In this document: positions 6,528 through 12,969 of the stretch, piece by piece
Position numbering within the stretch: the first letter of the stretch is position 1
Layout of the letters: each line of letters begins with the position of its first letter
Assembly: GCA_014729955.1 (NCBI GenBank)
Contig: WJJA01000529.1
Coordinates: 1 to 12,969, forward strand
Origin: a bacterium
Lineage (GTDB): Bacteria > Electryoneota > Electryoneia > Electryoneales > Electryoneaceae
Length of the DNA stretch: 12,969 nt
Reading direction: 5' to 3'
Made by a program: the position numbers and the translations under genes
The notes under the pieces: model-generated
Seen by the model: the letters and a program-made list of their open reading frames with translations, nothing else
Told to the model about the DNA's origin: nothing
Databases searched by the model: none

Positions 6528-7756
6528 TGACACTACGACTGGCTCTGCGCAACCTCAGCCGCAACCGGAAACGTTCCATCCTGACCGGCGTTGCGCTGGC
6601 GCTCGGGGTGGCGATACTGGTGTTCGCGCTGGGGGTCAACCAGGGCATCGAACAGCAGGGACTGGACAGCGTGATCCGGTTCCAGACCGCCCATGTGAAG
6701 GCGATTCCGCCCGGACGCATGGATGAAGACTTTCCCGGTCTCGACATGCGCATCGACAACGCTTCTTCGCTGTTGGAAGAAGTGCGCAACATGGACGGCG
6801 TCGAAGGAGCGGCGGAGCGTCTCGAGATTCGAGGGATGCTGTACATGGGCACCGAAGAGGTCTTTGTCACGGTGGTCGGGATCAATCCGGAAGAGGACCG
6901 CCAGGTGTACAGCACCCTCGACTATGTCGTTCAAGGCCGTGAGCTTCGGCCGGGTGAGCAGGGTGTGCTGATCGGACGACCGCTGGCAAAATCGCTGGAT
7001 GTCGATGTCGGCGACCGTGTCACCATCATGATCCGTAGCGCGCCGGGGGCGTTGAACCCGCGCACATTGCCGGTGGTCGGACTGCATTCCACCGGGCATT
7101 TTGAATCGGATATGAGTTCGGTCTTCCTGCCCTTGCAGACCGCCCTCGACATGGCCATCCTTGACGATGCCGCCACCGAGGTTTCCCTGCGGCTCGACCA
7201 ACCCGACCGATCACGAGATGTGAAAGAGATGTTGAGCAAACGGCACCCCGGGGTCGAGTGGCACACGTACCTGGACCTGGCCTCCGATTTCGTGATGATG
7301 ATCAAGTTCCAGCGGATTGTCTACCTGATCATCATCGGCATCCTGATGGTGATGGCGGCAGTCGGTGTCGCGAACACAATGCTGATGGCGGTGCATGAAC
7401 GCACACGCGAGATCGGCGCGTTGCGTGCCCTGGGCTTCCAGACCGGCACGGTACGGGCGATGTTCCTGAACGAAGGCATTCTTCTCGGTGTGTTTGCAGG
7501 GTTGGCGGGGCTTGCCATCGGCATTCCGCTCACACTCTACTTCTCCCATCACGGCATCAGCCTGGGCGAGGCGACCGAGCTTGCGAACATGAAGGGTGTG
7601 CCGGTACGTGACGCGATCTACCCGGCGGTAAAAGCCGGAACGATCGGCTGGATCTACCTCTTCGGCCTGGCGGTGTCGGCGCTCGCGAGCTGGGGTGCAT
7701 CGGCACGAGCTTCGAAAGGCGAAATCGTGCGCGCCCTGCGGGAGGGAATGATATGA
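6524..7756 (+). CDS. ABC permease with FtsX/MacB-like domains, subunit 1
   Basis: 410 residues with the four-TM MacB/LolC/LolE topology: TM1 about 19-39, a periplasmic MacB-like core about 40-260, then TM2 about 265-289, TM3 about 313-340 and TM4 about 372-394. The cytoplasmic loop after TM2 has HERTREIGALRALGF (291-305), the ATPase-coupling segment typical of FtsX permeases. ATG at 6524 overlaps the ATPase stop (ATGA), with GGAGGAG eight bases upstream; Met2 at 6527 is an equally possible start. It is paralogous to the next gene and probably forms a heterodimer with it, as LolC does with LolE. Cargo unknown. Confidence 0.95.
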   Translation: MMTLRLALRNLSRNRKRSILTGVALALGVAILVFALGVNQGIEQQGLDSVIRFQTAHVKAIPPGRMDEDFPGLDMRIDNASSLLEEVRNMDGVEGAAERLEIRGMLYMGTEEVFVTVVGINPEEDRQVYSTLDYVVQGRELRPGEQGVLIGRPLAKSLDVDVGDRVTIMIRSAPGALNPRTLPVVGLHSTGHFESDMSSVFLPLQTALDMAILDDAATEVSLRLDQPDRSRDVKEMLSKRHPGVEWHTYLDLASDFVMMIKFQRIVYLIIIGILMVMAAVGVANTMLMAVHERTREIGALRALGFQTGTVRAMFLNEGILLGVFAGLAGLAIGIPLTLYFSHHGISLGEATELANMKGVPVRDAIYPAVKAGTIGWIYLFGLAVSALASWGASARASKGEIVRALREGMI

Positions 7757-8991
7757 GCATGCTGTCACTCGCCGCGCGTAACGTACGGCGTCAACCGAAG
7801 CGCACCTTCTATACGATTGTTGCGATTACCATCGCCGTGGTCTTCGTGATCTTCATTGATGCGTACATGCGAGGCGCGATGGAAAACTTCTTCAGCGCGT
7901 TTGTGCGTGTGGACGCCGGGCATGTGAAGGTGATGCCGGCCGAAGCGGTAGACCGCACACGACCGCTGCCGCTGGACAAGGGCCTGCAGAACCTGGAGAC
8001 ATTGCTGCCGCTGGTCAGCGATGTGGAGGGCGTGGAAGATGCCGCTCCACGCATTCGCTTCGGCGTGCTGCTGGAGAAACCGGATGGGGTCGTACCGGCG
8101 ATGGGCCTGGCGATCATGCCCGAGCGGGAACATAACCTGCTCGCGTTGGAGGACTTTATCATCGAAGGGCGCATGGCGAAGCGTGACGCCGATGAAACCG
8201 TGGTCGGCTATCAACTCGCCGAGGAGCTGGGGCTCGGTGTGGGCGACGAGCTCTTCATGGTTGCCTCCAACAGTTACGGCGGCATGGGGCCGGGCCTTTA
8301 CACCGTGGTCGGACTGGTGCGCACCAACATCGGACTGCTTGACAAGAAGCAGTTTTACATTCCGCTGCCCTCCGCGCAATACCAGCTGGTGATGGAGGAT
8401 ATGGCGCTGGAAATCGTGACCTACAACCGGAGCGGCCTCGACGGTGCCCGTGAGGTTGCCGCCCGGATCCAGGCCGCACTCGACGAGGCGGGGTTCGGCG
8501 ACACGGTCAAAGCGGTGCCGTGGCAGGAGCAGGGCGTCTACTACAGCTCCATGAGCGCGGCAAAGGGCTTTCATGCGGTCATGCTGATCCTGCTCGGTGT
8601 GATTGCCGGGACCACGGTGGTCAACACGGTGCTGATGAGCGTGATCGAGCGGACCCGTGAGATCGGCGCTCTTCGTGCGCTCGGGTACGACCGGGGCCGG
8701 ATCATGCGCATGGTCCTGAGCGAGTCGATCATGATCGGCCTCTTCGCCACCGCCGTCGGTCTCGCCCTTGGCCTGCTGATTACCGGGATTCTGAACCATG
8801 TCGGCATCGACTATTCCGGTTTCACCGAGCACATGGATCTGCCGTTCACGCCGATTATTTACCCGACGGCGGCGCCGGCCACCGGGATACAGGCCGCGTT
8901 GTTCGGCCTGATCGTGTCGCTGCTTGCAGCGTGGTACCCGGCACGAGTGGCGGTACGGATGCAGCCGGTGGAAGCCCTGCGCGCGCATTAA
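7753..8991 (+). CDS. ABC permease with FtsX/MacB-like domains, subunit 2
   Basis: 412 residues, same architecture as subunit 1: TM1 about 19-38, periplasmic core about 40-270, TM2 about 273-297, TM3 about 323-347, TM4 about 378-396. The coupling segment ERTREIGALRALGYDRG (299-315) is nearly identical to that of subunit 1 and the chain ends PVEALRAH, typical of the family. Overlaps the previous gene by ATGA (7753-7756). The pair looks like an old tandem duplication whose periplasmic cores have diverged, suggesting division of labour between cargo entry and carrier docking as in LolE and LolC; that assignment is by analogy. Confidence 0.95.
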   Translation: MSMLSLAARNVRRQPKRTFYTIVAITIAVVFVIFIDAYMRGAMENFFSAFVRVDAGHVKVMPAEAVDRTRPLPLDKGLQNLETLLPLVSDVEGVEDAAPRIRFGVLLEKPDGVVPAMGLAIMPEREHNLLALEDFIIEGRMAKRDADETVVGYQLAEELGLGVGDELFMVASNSYGGMGPGLYTVVGLVRTNIGLLDKKQFYIPLPSAQYQLVMEDMALEIVTYNRSGLDGAREVAARIQAALDEAGFGDTVKAVPWQEQGVYYSSMSAAKGFHAVMLILLGVIAGTTVVNTVLMSVIERTREIGALRALGYDRGRIMRMVLSESIMIGLFATAVGLALGLLITGILNHVGIDYSGFTEHMDLPFTPIIYPTAAPATGIQAALFGLIVSLLAAWYPARVAVRMQPVEALRAH

Positions 8992-9296
8992 GAGTCGTAG
9001 ACCGGGCTTGTGCGCCTCAGTCGTAGTCACTGACGCCGGGAGGTTGTTCACTCGGGCGACCCCTTGACCGAGTGGGGCAGGCCTCCTGTCAGCCGGACGT
9101 CGGCGTGCCTGTCTATCGCCGCAGGCGATTCCGGGGGGATGCATGAACGCCCGGCCGCGTTTATCGGTGGGCGGAGACGCCCGCCCTGCCCCGGGGAGTC
9201 AGGCTGTAGAACCGTAAGAGAACCAAGTCCGGGCGAAGGCGCCACCGGACTGCAAAGCCAAAACGGCAGGACCATTCAACCATACAGGACATCATC
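8992..9296 (+). other. 305-nt hairpin-rich spacer inside the transporter operon
   Basis: The preceding genes overlap by four bases each, yet this gap is 305 nt. Its open frames have no recognisable domain, while the DNA is full of complementary segments (see 9030-9267). TCGTAG occurs twice near the 5' end (8995-9000 and 9021-9026). AGGA at 9286-9289 serves the downstream start. Confidence 0.7.
9030..9267 (+). ncRNA. Candidate structured RNA, class not identified
   Basis: Consecutive stems: CTGAC/GTCAG (9030-9034 with 9088-9092) continuing into GGGAGG/CCTCCT (9038-9043 with 9082-9087) and enclosing CACTCGG/CCGAGTG (9049-9055 with 9068-9074); ATCGCC/GGCGAT (9115-9120 with 9124-9129); CCGGG/CCCGG (9131-9135 with 9150-9154); an 8-bp stem capped by a GAGA (GNRA) tetraloop (9166-9173 with 9178-9185); and AGTCCG+GGCG / CGCC+CGGACT (9226-9235 with 9240-9251, two-base bulge, AAGG loop). 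GGGGCAG (9074-9080) could pair with CTGCCCC (9186-9192), a pseudoknot. It may be a leader for the LolA-like gene or a mobile-element RNA such as a standalone HEARO/omega-RNA; I cannot confirm either. The strand is assumed from the operon. Confidence 0.45.
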
Positions 9297-10031
9297 ATGC
9301 AGACACGAATCCTTCTCGGGCTGATTCTCGCGACATGGTTCCTCGCTTCGAGCGTGTGCGCGAAAACCGCAGACGAATGGCTCGACACGGTGGACCGCAA
9401 CATGACCTACAAGGCCGCCGAATGGGAGGCCCGAATGATTATCCACACCCCGGGCGGTCGAGAACGGGAATTCGGACTGATCGGCAAGGTGGAGGGCGAA
9501 ACCCGTGCGCTGATGGAGTACACCGATCCACCGCGGGAACGCGGGGTACGCTACCTGAAACGGGATGATCAACTCTGGATCTATTTTCCGCGCCAGGACC
9601 GGACCATGCTGGTGCAGGGCCACATGTTGCGTGAAGGCGTGCAGGGTGGGGATTTCTCCTACGAGGACATGACCGAATCGAAGACCCTGCGCGACAAGTA
9701 CACCGCCTCCATCGTTAAAGAGACCGACAGCACGGTGGTGATCGAAATGGAGGGGAAAGATTTGTCGATGAGCTACCCGTACCGGAAGATCTTCATCGAC
9801 AAACGCACCGGTGTGGCGATGCGAACCATCCTCAGCGGTGTGGACAATCAGCCGATCAAGGAGATGCAGGTACGGGAGCTGAAGAAGATCGGAAACCGTC
9901 AATATCCCATGGACACCGAGATCCGATCCCTCCTGGTCGAAGACAAATGGACGCGCTGGATCATGACCGACATTCGATTCGTGGACAGTTTCCCGGACGG
10001 CACCTTCACCAAGCAGCGCCTGGAGGAGTAA
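9297..10031 (+). CDS. LolA-like periplasmic protein (COG2834 outer-membrane lipoprotein-sorting family)
   Basis: 244 residues. A signal peptide (about 1-22, ending SVCA) has no proper lipobox, so the mature protein is probably soluble and periplasmic. The body has the LolA-fold family pattern: 'GKVEGETRALMEYTDPPRE' (63-81), 'LWIYFPRQDRTMLVQGHM' (92-109), 'GGDFSYEDM' (116-124), then 'YRKIFIDKRTGVAMR' in the second half of the half-barrel. Such proteins bind acyl chains in a hydrophobic cavity, and this subfamily is commonly encoded beside MacB/FtsX-type transporters. Start at 9297 has AGGA seven bases upstream. It probably accepts cargo from the preceding permease pair. The 305-nt gap suggests extra regulation or an inserted element. 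A terminator follows at 10127. Confidence 0.9.
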   Translation: MQTRILLGLILATWFLASSVCAKTADEWLDTVDRNMTYKAAEWEARMIIHTPGGREREFGLIGKVEGETRALMEYTDPPRERGVRYLKRDDQLWIYFPRQDRTMLVQGHMLREGVQGGDFSYEDMTESKTLRDKYTASIVKETDSTVVIEMEGKDLSMSYPYRKIFIDKRTGVAMRTILSGVDNQPIKEMQVRELKKIGNRQYPMDTEIRSLLVEDKWTRWIMTDIRFVDSFPDGTFTKQRLEE

Positions 10032-10126
10032 GTCGAATCTGACACCGACCCGGTACCGTATTCTGTACGTATACGTGAGCGACACCGCTGGTCTCGTCGT
10101 CCGTGCGGCAGGATGAAGCAGGAAGC

Positions 10127-10159
10127 TGAAACAGGTCTGATAAGTTCAGGCCTGTTTCA
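10127..10159 (+). terminator. Hairpin terminator of the regulator/ABC/LolA-like operon
   Basis: TGAAACAGGTCTGA (10127-10140) pairs with TCAGGCCTGTTTCA (10146-10159): 14 bp with one G-U, loop TAAGT, followed by TTTA. It lies 95 nt after the LolA-like stop codon. The T-tract is short but the stem is strong. Confidence 0.7.
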
Positions 10160-10184
10160 TTTAGCCCGCATATTTCACGAGTTC

Positions 10185-10267
10185 AAACTGTGTCAGATGT
10201 GCGGCGCGAAGGATGAAGCTGTATTGCGATACCGCGAATCCTTCGGAACAAAGCAGATGACACAGTT
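10185..10267. repeat. Nested palindrome (three stacked inverted repeats)
   Basis: AACTGTGTCA/TGACACAGTT (10186-10195 with 10258-10267, 10 bp), enclosing CGAAGGAT/ATCCTTCG (10207-10214 with 10238-10245, 8 bp), enclosing GTAT/ATAC (10221-10224 with 10229-10232, loop TGCG). The arms are collinear, so one long interrupted hairpin of about 82 nt can form from either strand. It lies just past the operon terminator and may be a small RNA or an immobile repeat; no open frame explains it. Confidence 0.6.
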
Positions 10268-10409
10268 GGGACCTCCCGAAGGGGGAATGAAAAAATGAGT
10301 TTGGCCTGGACACAATCTGTGCCGGTAAAAAACTGTATGTCGTGATAATATCTTATTGTTATTATGTGTTTTAGGAAATAATGCTCTCTCCATTCATGAA
10401 ATATTCGGG

Positions 10410-11534
10410 TTAGAAATGCCATACGAAATCGACGTAAGGAATGCCGAGGAAGGTGAACTTCGGGTCCATCGGTCGCACCAGCGCGAAATCGGCCGAAAGC
10501 GACTCCGCGAACCAGCGGATCCCGAGCGAAAGCACCGGCCAATCGATCCCCGGCAGGAGCCAGTTCTCGCTCAGCAGTTTGGTTGAACGCCCGATCCGGC
10601 GTTGACCGCCGAGCGTGATCATCGGTTTGTCCGCCATACGGCCGTCGGCATATCCGTAGCCGGCGCCCAGGATGATCGAACGGTCCGATGTCCCGTAGCT
10701 GCCGATGCCGTAGACAATACCCGCGCTGAAGTCCTCGTCTTCGCCGGTGACAAGCAGGGCAATGGTGCCGGCCGCCAGGGCGAACCGTTCCTGTTCGACC
10801 AGGCCCGCCTGCCCGGTCAACCAGCCGAAAAGAACCTCGCCGTCGGTGAACGGAAAGAAACCGCCCCCGAGCGATACCTTTCGTCCTACCCCAACCTGCA
10901 CTGCCGGCATCACCACCTCGTAGACCCCGAAATATCCTTCGCCGTGCTCGAGGCTTCGTCCCGTGGGCATGAACAGGAGACGTGTCCGGTTCGGGTCGGC
11001 TTTCCGAAGCAGACGGGTTGTCCCGGGACCACCCGGCCCGACATGCTGTTCATAGCTCAGAGTATGGATTTCTTCTATTGGGAGGGTACTCGTTCCATAG
11101 GGGTTGGTGACAACGATCTCCGGGCCGTTCCAGCGGGTAAGCCGTCCGGTTACGAGATGACCGGACCGCATCTCGACACGGCATTCGAAACTGACAACCT
11201 CAGGCTCCCCGTCCTGTTCGGCATCCAGCCCGTGGAGACAGTCGGAGAGCAACAGTAGAAGATGCGATGGGATTAACAGGGTATCGGTCCGGGAGTTCGT
11301 CCCCTGCCTCGTAACCACATGCAGCTCGACAGCCTTCTTTTTGCCGCCGGGGGCAAGGAGGGCAGATTGGAATCCGGGGATCTCGCTGAATAGCCCGTAA
11401 CGGGATGCTTCCGCAGCATCGATCGTGTCGCCGACCGGGTGGTGCAACAAGGGAAGGGATGAATCCGAAAAGGCTGTTGCAGGCATTCCTGCGATGCAAA
11501 CGGATAGAGCGGTCGCAGCAAGGAGCGCTTTCAT
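10410..11534 (-). CDS. Predicted outer-membrane beta-barrel protein, function unknown
   Basis: 374 residues. Signal peptide about 1-22 (MKALLAATALSVCIAGMPATA), followed by a region without a known domain (23-115) and a small beta-rich segment 'GHLVTGRLTRWNGPEIVVTN' (125-144) that ends in LPIEEIHTLSYEQ, the pattern of short domains that precede barrels in FCB bacteria. From about 175 on the pattern is 'ADPNRTRLLFMPTGRSLEHG' (179-198), GEGYFGVYE (198-206), then alternating amphipathic strands rich in Gly and aromatics, ending WHF with a C-terminal Phe as expected for BAM-dependent assembly. Start at 11534 has GGGAGGGA about six bases upstream and gives the signal peptide; a longer frame to 11624 would bury it. 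The barrel family is recognisable but no role is known to me. Confidence 0.8.
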   Translation of the reverse strand: MKALLAATALSVCIAGMPATAFSDSSLPLLHHPVGDTIDAAEASRYGLFSEIPGFQSALLAPGGKKKAVELHVVTRQGTNSRTDTLLIPSHLLLLLSDCLHGLDAEQDGEPEVVSFECRVEMRSGHLVTGRLTRWNGPEIVVTNPYGTSTLPIEEIHTLSYEQHVGPGGPGTTRLLRKADPNRTRLLFMPTGRSLEHGEGYFGVYEVVMPAVQVGVGRKVSLGGGFFPFTDGEVLFGWLTGQAGLVEQERFALAAGTIALLVTGEDEDFSAGIVYGIGSYGTSDRSIILGAGYGYADGRMADKPMITLGGQRRIGRSTKLLSENWLLPGIDWPVLSLGIRWFAESLSADFALVRPMDPKFTFLGIPYVDFVWHF

Positions 11535-11696
11535 CCGTATCCCTCCCGACAGGCCGGCAGGCCGGCGAATAGAACCAAGCGTACACGCAATATAGGTCCT
11601 GTCAAACGCGACGGCAGCTCCCAACTGTTTCTCACAGGCGAGAGCTGCCGTAAAGATGAGTCTTGTCTTCGGTTTAGCGAGCGGTACTCTATCCTG
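11535..11696 (-). other. Intergenic region between the isomerase and barrel genes
   Basis: No gene seen. It contains the hairpin at 11611-11651 and, on the minus strand past it, TTTGACAGGACCTATATTG (around 11588-11606), which includes TTGACA and TATATT but at unsuitable spacing to each other; a promoter for the barrel gene is likely nearby but not resolved. Confidence 0.4.
11611..11651 (-). terminator. Possible terminator hairpin after the isomerase gene
   Basis: ACGGCAGCTC (11611-11620) and GAGCTGCCGT (11642-11651) form a perfect 10-bp stem, with CTGT/ACAG (11625-11628 with 11634-11637) nested in its loop. It lies 45 nt past the isomerase stop on the minus strand. There is no T-run, so it may instead be a processing or leader hairpin of the barrel gene. 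Confidence 0.4.
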
Positions 11697-12734
11697 TCAA
11701 ATCATCGACTTGAGCCGTTCGATCGTCGGGATCGGAGTCGGGTCGATGCCCTGCGCCAGTGCCAGCCAGTAGCTGAGCCAGTCGCCGACAAGGGTTAGTT
11801 CGAGCAGTTGCGCGAGGGGGCCGTCCGCGGTGGGACGCACAATTTCCACCCCCCAGCCGGTTTCGGATGCGATGCTCGCGGTGGCTTCGACACGCACGCG
11901 GACATCGTCCGGCGCGAAGGGATCGTCCAGCAGAAGGATGCCGGTCACACGCGACCACGGTGAACCTTCCCGTAACGGCACCACCTCGTTATGGTTCATC
12001 TCCGGCAGTTCGCCCCAATGAGCGGTGCGCTTCGCGTTCTCATTCAACTGGCAGGCCCAGCGCCGCGCCACCGGGGCGAAACGGCCGGATCCGTAGATCA
12101 TCATGTGGCGCACCAGTGCCTGTTCGATCAGGTGTTCGATCGCGTGGCCTTCTCCCGGTGCCTTCGCCAGCTCATCGCCGGCATGCTGCAGCAGTGTCAA
12201 ACCTTCCGACAGGTCCGCATCCGCGATCTCTACCCAACCGCGACCGTGCAGTACGCCCAGTGTGAACGCGAGCATATCGGGCAACGCGGTGCGCGGCGGA
12301 CGGCCGCCTTCGATGATCCACGGATGAATCTCATGTCCCTTCGCCCACTGCTCCAGTGTCCCGCCGCTCGTAAGCACGTCGACGGCGCACTGCCGTTGGA
12401 CCGCCTCTTCCGCCGTGGCAAGGGTCTCCGCCGTGTTGCCGGAATAGCTCACCAGTTGCACACGGCAGGAATCATCCACCCATGCCGGCAACGGACCACC
12501 GCGATGTACGAACACGGGGAACGAGGCGTGCGCACGCAACATCGCCGCGACGAAATCGCCTCCGACCGCGCTGCCGCCCATCCCGACCCAGACAAGAGCG
12601 GACGGGGGTTCGACCGGCACGGTACGGCCGATTTCACGCCCCACCTTCCAGGCGACCGAAAAACGTTCCGGCCAGCCCAGGATCATAGCCTTCATATTTG
12701 ATGCGTCCGCTTCCAGCCTGTAGTCGATTTTCAT
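11697..12734 (-). CDS. Bifunctional phosphoglucose/phosphomannose isomerase (SIS family)
   Basis: 345 residues with two SIS domains. The enzyme interconverts glucose-6-P or mannose-6-P with fructose-6-P in the cytoplasm, linking glycolysis to mannose-derived glycan precursors. Motifs: GMGGSAVGGD (51-60), SYSGNTAET (96-104), NENAK (231-235), EMNHNE (245-250) and PTPIPTIERLK (332-342). Glu232, His248 and Lys342 correspond to the catalytic Glu, His and Lys described for the archaeal PGI/PMI (the Glu-to-His spacing of 16 is the same). This family is distinct from classical Pgi and occurs in archaea and some deep bacterial groups. Start at 12734 has GGGAG six bases upstream. Single gene, with its own likely promoter and a hairpin downstream. 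Which of the two activities dominates cannot be judged. Confidence 0.93.
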   Translation of the reverse strand: MKIDYRLEADASNMKAMILGWPERFSVAWKVGREIGRTVPVEPPSALVWVGMGGSAVGGDFVAAMLRAHASFPVFVHRGGPLPAWVDDSCRVQLVSYSGNTAETLATAEEAVQRQCAVDVLTSGGTLEQWAKGHEIHPWIIEGGRPPRTALPDMLAFTLGVLHGRGWVEIADADLSEGLTLLQHAGDELAKAPGEGHAIEHLIEQALVRHMMIYGSGRFAPVARRWACQLNENAKRTAHWGELPEMNHNEVVPLREGSPWSRVTGILLLDDPFAPDDVRVRVEATASIASETGWGVEIVRPTADGPLAQLLELTLVGDWLSYWLALAQGIDPTPIPTIERLKSMI

Positions 12735-12799
12735 GCTGCGCTCCCGTGGTATCAGGGTTCAGGTCATCCCGGGACATCCCATCCGCCGGGACCACTGGA

Positions 12800-12828
12800 A
12801 GAATAGCGGTGCCCCCCGCCGGATGCAA
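12800..12828 (-). promoter_or_regulatory. Likely promoter of the isomerase gene
   Basis: On the minus strand TTGCAT (12823-12828), a 17-nt spacer and TATTCT (12800-12805), giving a leader of about 60 nt. The leader can form TCCCGG/CCGGGA (12767-12772 with 12786-12791). The same -35 string TTGCAT occurs in the candidate nitrilase promoter. Confidence 0.45.
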
Positions 12829-12927
12829 GGGGTTGCGGATCATGGGGAGGTCGTCCGTGTCAAACCGACCGGTGTGTGCGACCCGTGGCTTGGAGCGGTT
12901 GTATTCGAGGTTGTGCGCGAAAGGACC

Positions 12928-12964
12928 GTCAGGTCACACTCCGTTTCCCGCCGGTAGACCTGAC
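12928..12964. repeat. 8-bp inverted repeat at the window edge
   Basis: GTCAGGTC (12928-12935) and GACCTGAC (12957-12964), spacer 21 nt, lie upstream of the isomerase promoter. It could be an operator or the terminator of a gene beyond the edge. No gene was supported between 12829 and 12969. Confidence 0.35.
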
Positions 12965-12969
12965 AGAAC

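Larger units (their letters stand above)
10032..10409. other. Convergent intergenic region with terminator, nested palindrome and AT-rich island
   Basis: Lies between the 3' ends of the LolA-like gene (plus) and the beta-barrel gene (minus). It holds the hairpin terminator at 10127-10159, a nested palindrome at 10185-10267, a run of six As (10289-10294 region) and a markedly AT-rich block at about 10325-10385 containing ATAATA/TATTAT (10345-10350 with 10360-10365). A 61-codon frame at 10113-10298 runs through the terminator and is not called. Confidence 0.6.

Noticed and set aside
9226..9267. GGACTGCAAAGCC resembles part of the c-di-GMP-I (GEMM) riboswitch core
   Set aside because: The 5' half with the GGCAAACC-type segment is absent and the stem loop is AAGG, not a GNRA tetraloop, so the riboswitch architecture is not met.
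9064..9324. 86-codon frame across the structured spacer
   Set aside because: It overlaps the start of the LolA-like gene in another frame, has no domain, and its composition follows the GC-rich hairpins.
10113..10298. 61-codon plus-strand frame with a CxxC (LCQMCGAKDEAV) reminiscent of McsA-type zinc-ribbon starts
   Set aside because: It runs through the terminator hairpin at 10127-10159, has no ribosome site, lacks the second CxxC, and its third-codon positions are much less GC-rich than the neighbouring genes. A decayed fragment cannot be excluded.
12733..12957. Plus-strand frame at the right edge, and a short minus-strand frame ending near 12841
   Set aside because: Neither has a recognisable domain or ribosome site, and the plus frame would overlap the isomerase promoter and leader. 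The minus frame could be the 3' tail of a gene outside the window, but too little is visible.

Overview
The window looks like an ordinary chromosomal stretch of a GC-rich, Gram-negative (two-membrane) bacterium. The two-membrane inference rests on a LolA-like periplasmic protein and an outer-membrane beta-barrel protein ending in Phe. The barrel family (the 'DPN-RTRL-F-PT-RSL--GEGYFGVYE' pattern), a bifunctional PGI/PMI and a Ptb-type acyltransferase pair fit, from family knowledge, a member of the FCB group (Gemmatimonadota, Krumholzibacteriota, Zixibacteria and relatives). This is inference; no rRNA or marker gene settles it. No phage, IS transposase, CRISPR array or tRNA was seen.

Layout. 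(1) 1-658, minus: a nitrilase-superfamily amidohydrolase cut by the window edge. (2) 659-1137: a gene-free stretch with three 25-bp palindromic tandem repeats. (3) 1138-3035, minus: a two-gene operon of paralogous phosphate acyltransferases (Ptb type). The first gene is canonical; the second has lost several family motifs. (4) 3336-3656, plus: an IsdG/HmoA-like heme-degrading monooxygenase, divergent from the acyltransferases. (5) 3978-5048, plus: rsgA, a ribosome-assembly GTPase, preceded by a leader whose 13-nt arm can pair with its Shine-Dalgarno region, and followed by a strong terminator. (6) 5272-10031, plus: a five-gene unit of GbsR/MarR-type regulator, ABC ATPase, two MacB/FtsX-type permeases and a LolA-like periplasmic protein. 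The first four genes overlap by ATGA; a 305-nt hairpin-rich spacer separates the last. A clear promoter with palindromes precedes the unit and a 14-bp hairpin terminator follows it. (7) 10032-10409: terminator, a nested palindrome and an AT-rich island. (8) 10410-11534, minus: an outer-membrane beta-barrel protein of unknown role. (9) 11697-12734, minus: bifunctional phosphoglucose/phosphomannose isomerase with a likely promoter upstream.

How the genes work together. The one clear multi-gene system is the GbsR-ABC-permease pair-LolA-like set. By architecture it is a Lol/MacB-like machine: a cytoplasmic ATPase drives a heterodimeric four-TM permease that would hand a lipid or lipoprotein cargo to a periplasmic LolA-fold carrier, under a local repressor. 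Cargo and ligand cannot be read from sequence. The most unexplained signals are non-coding: the structured spacer at about 9030-9267, the rsgA leader at 3818-3972, the nested palindrome at 10185-10267 and the 25-bp palindromic repeats at 902-976.
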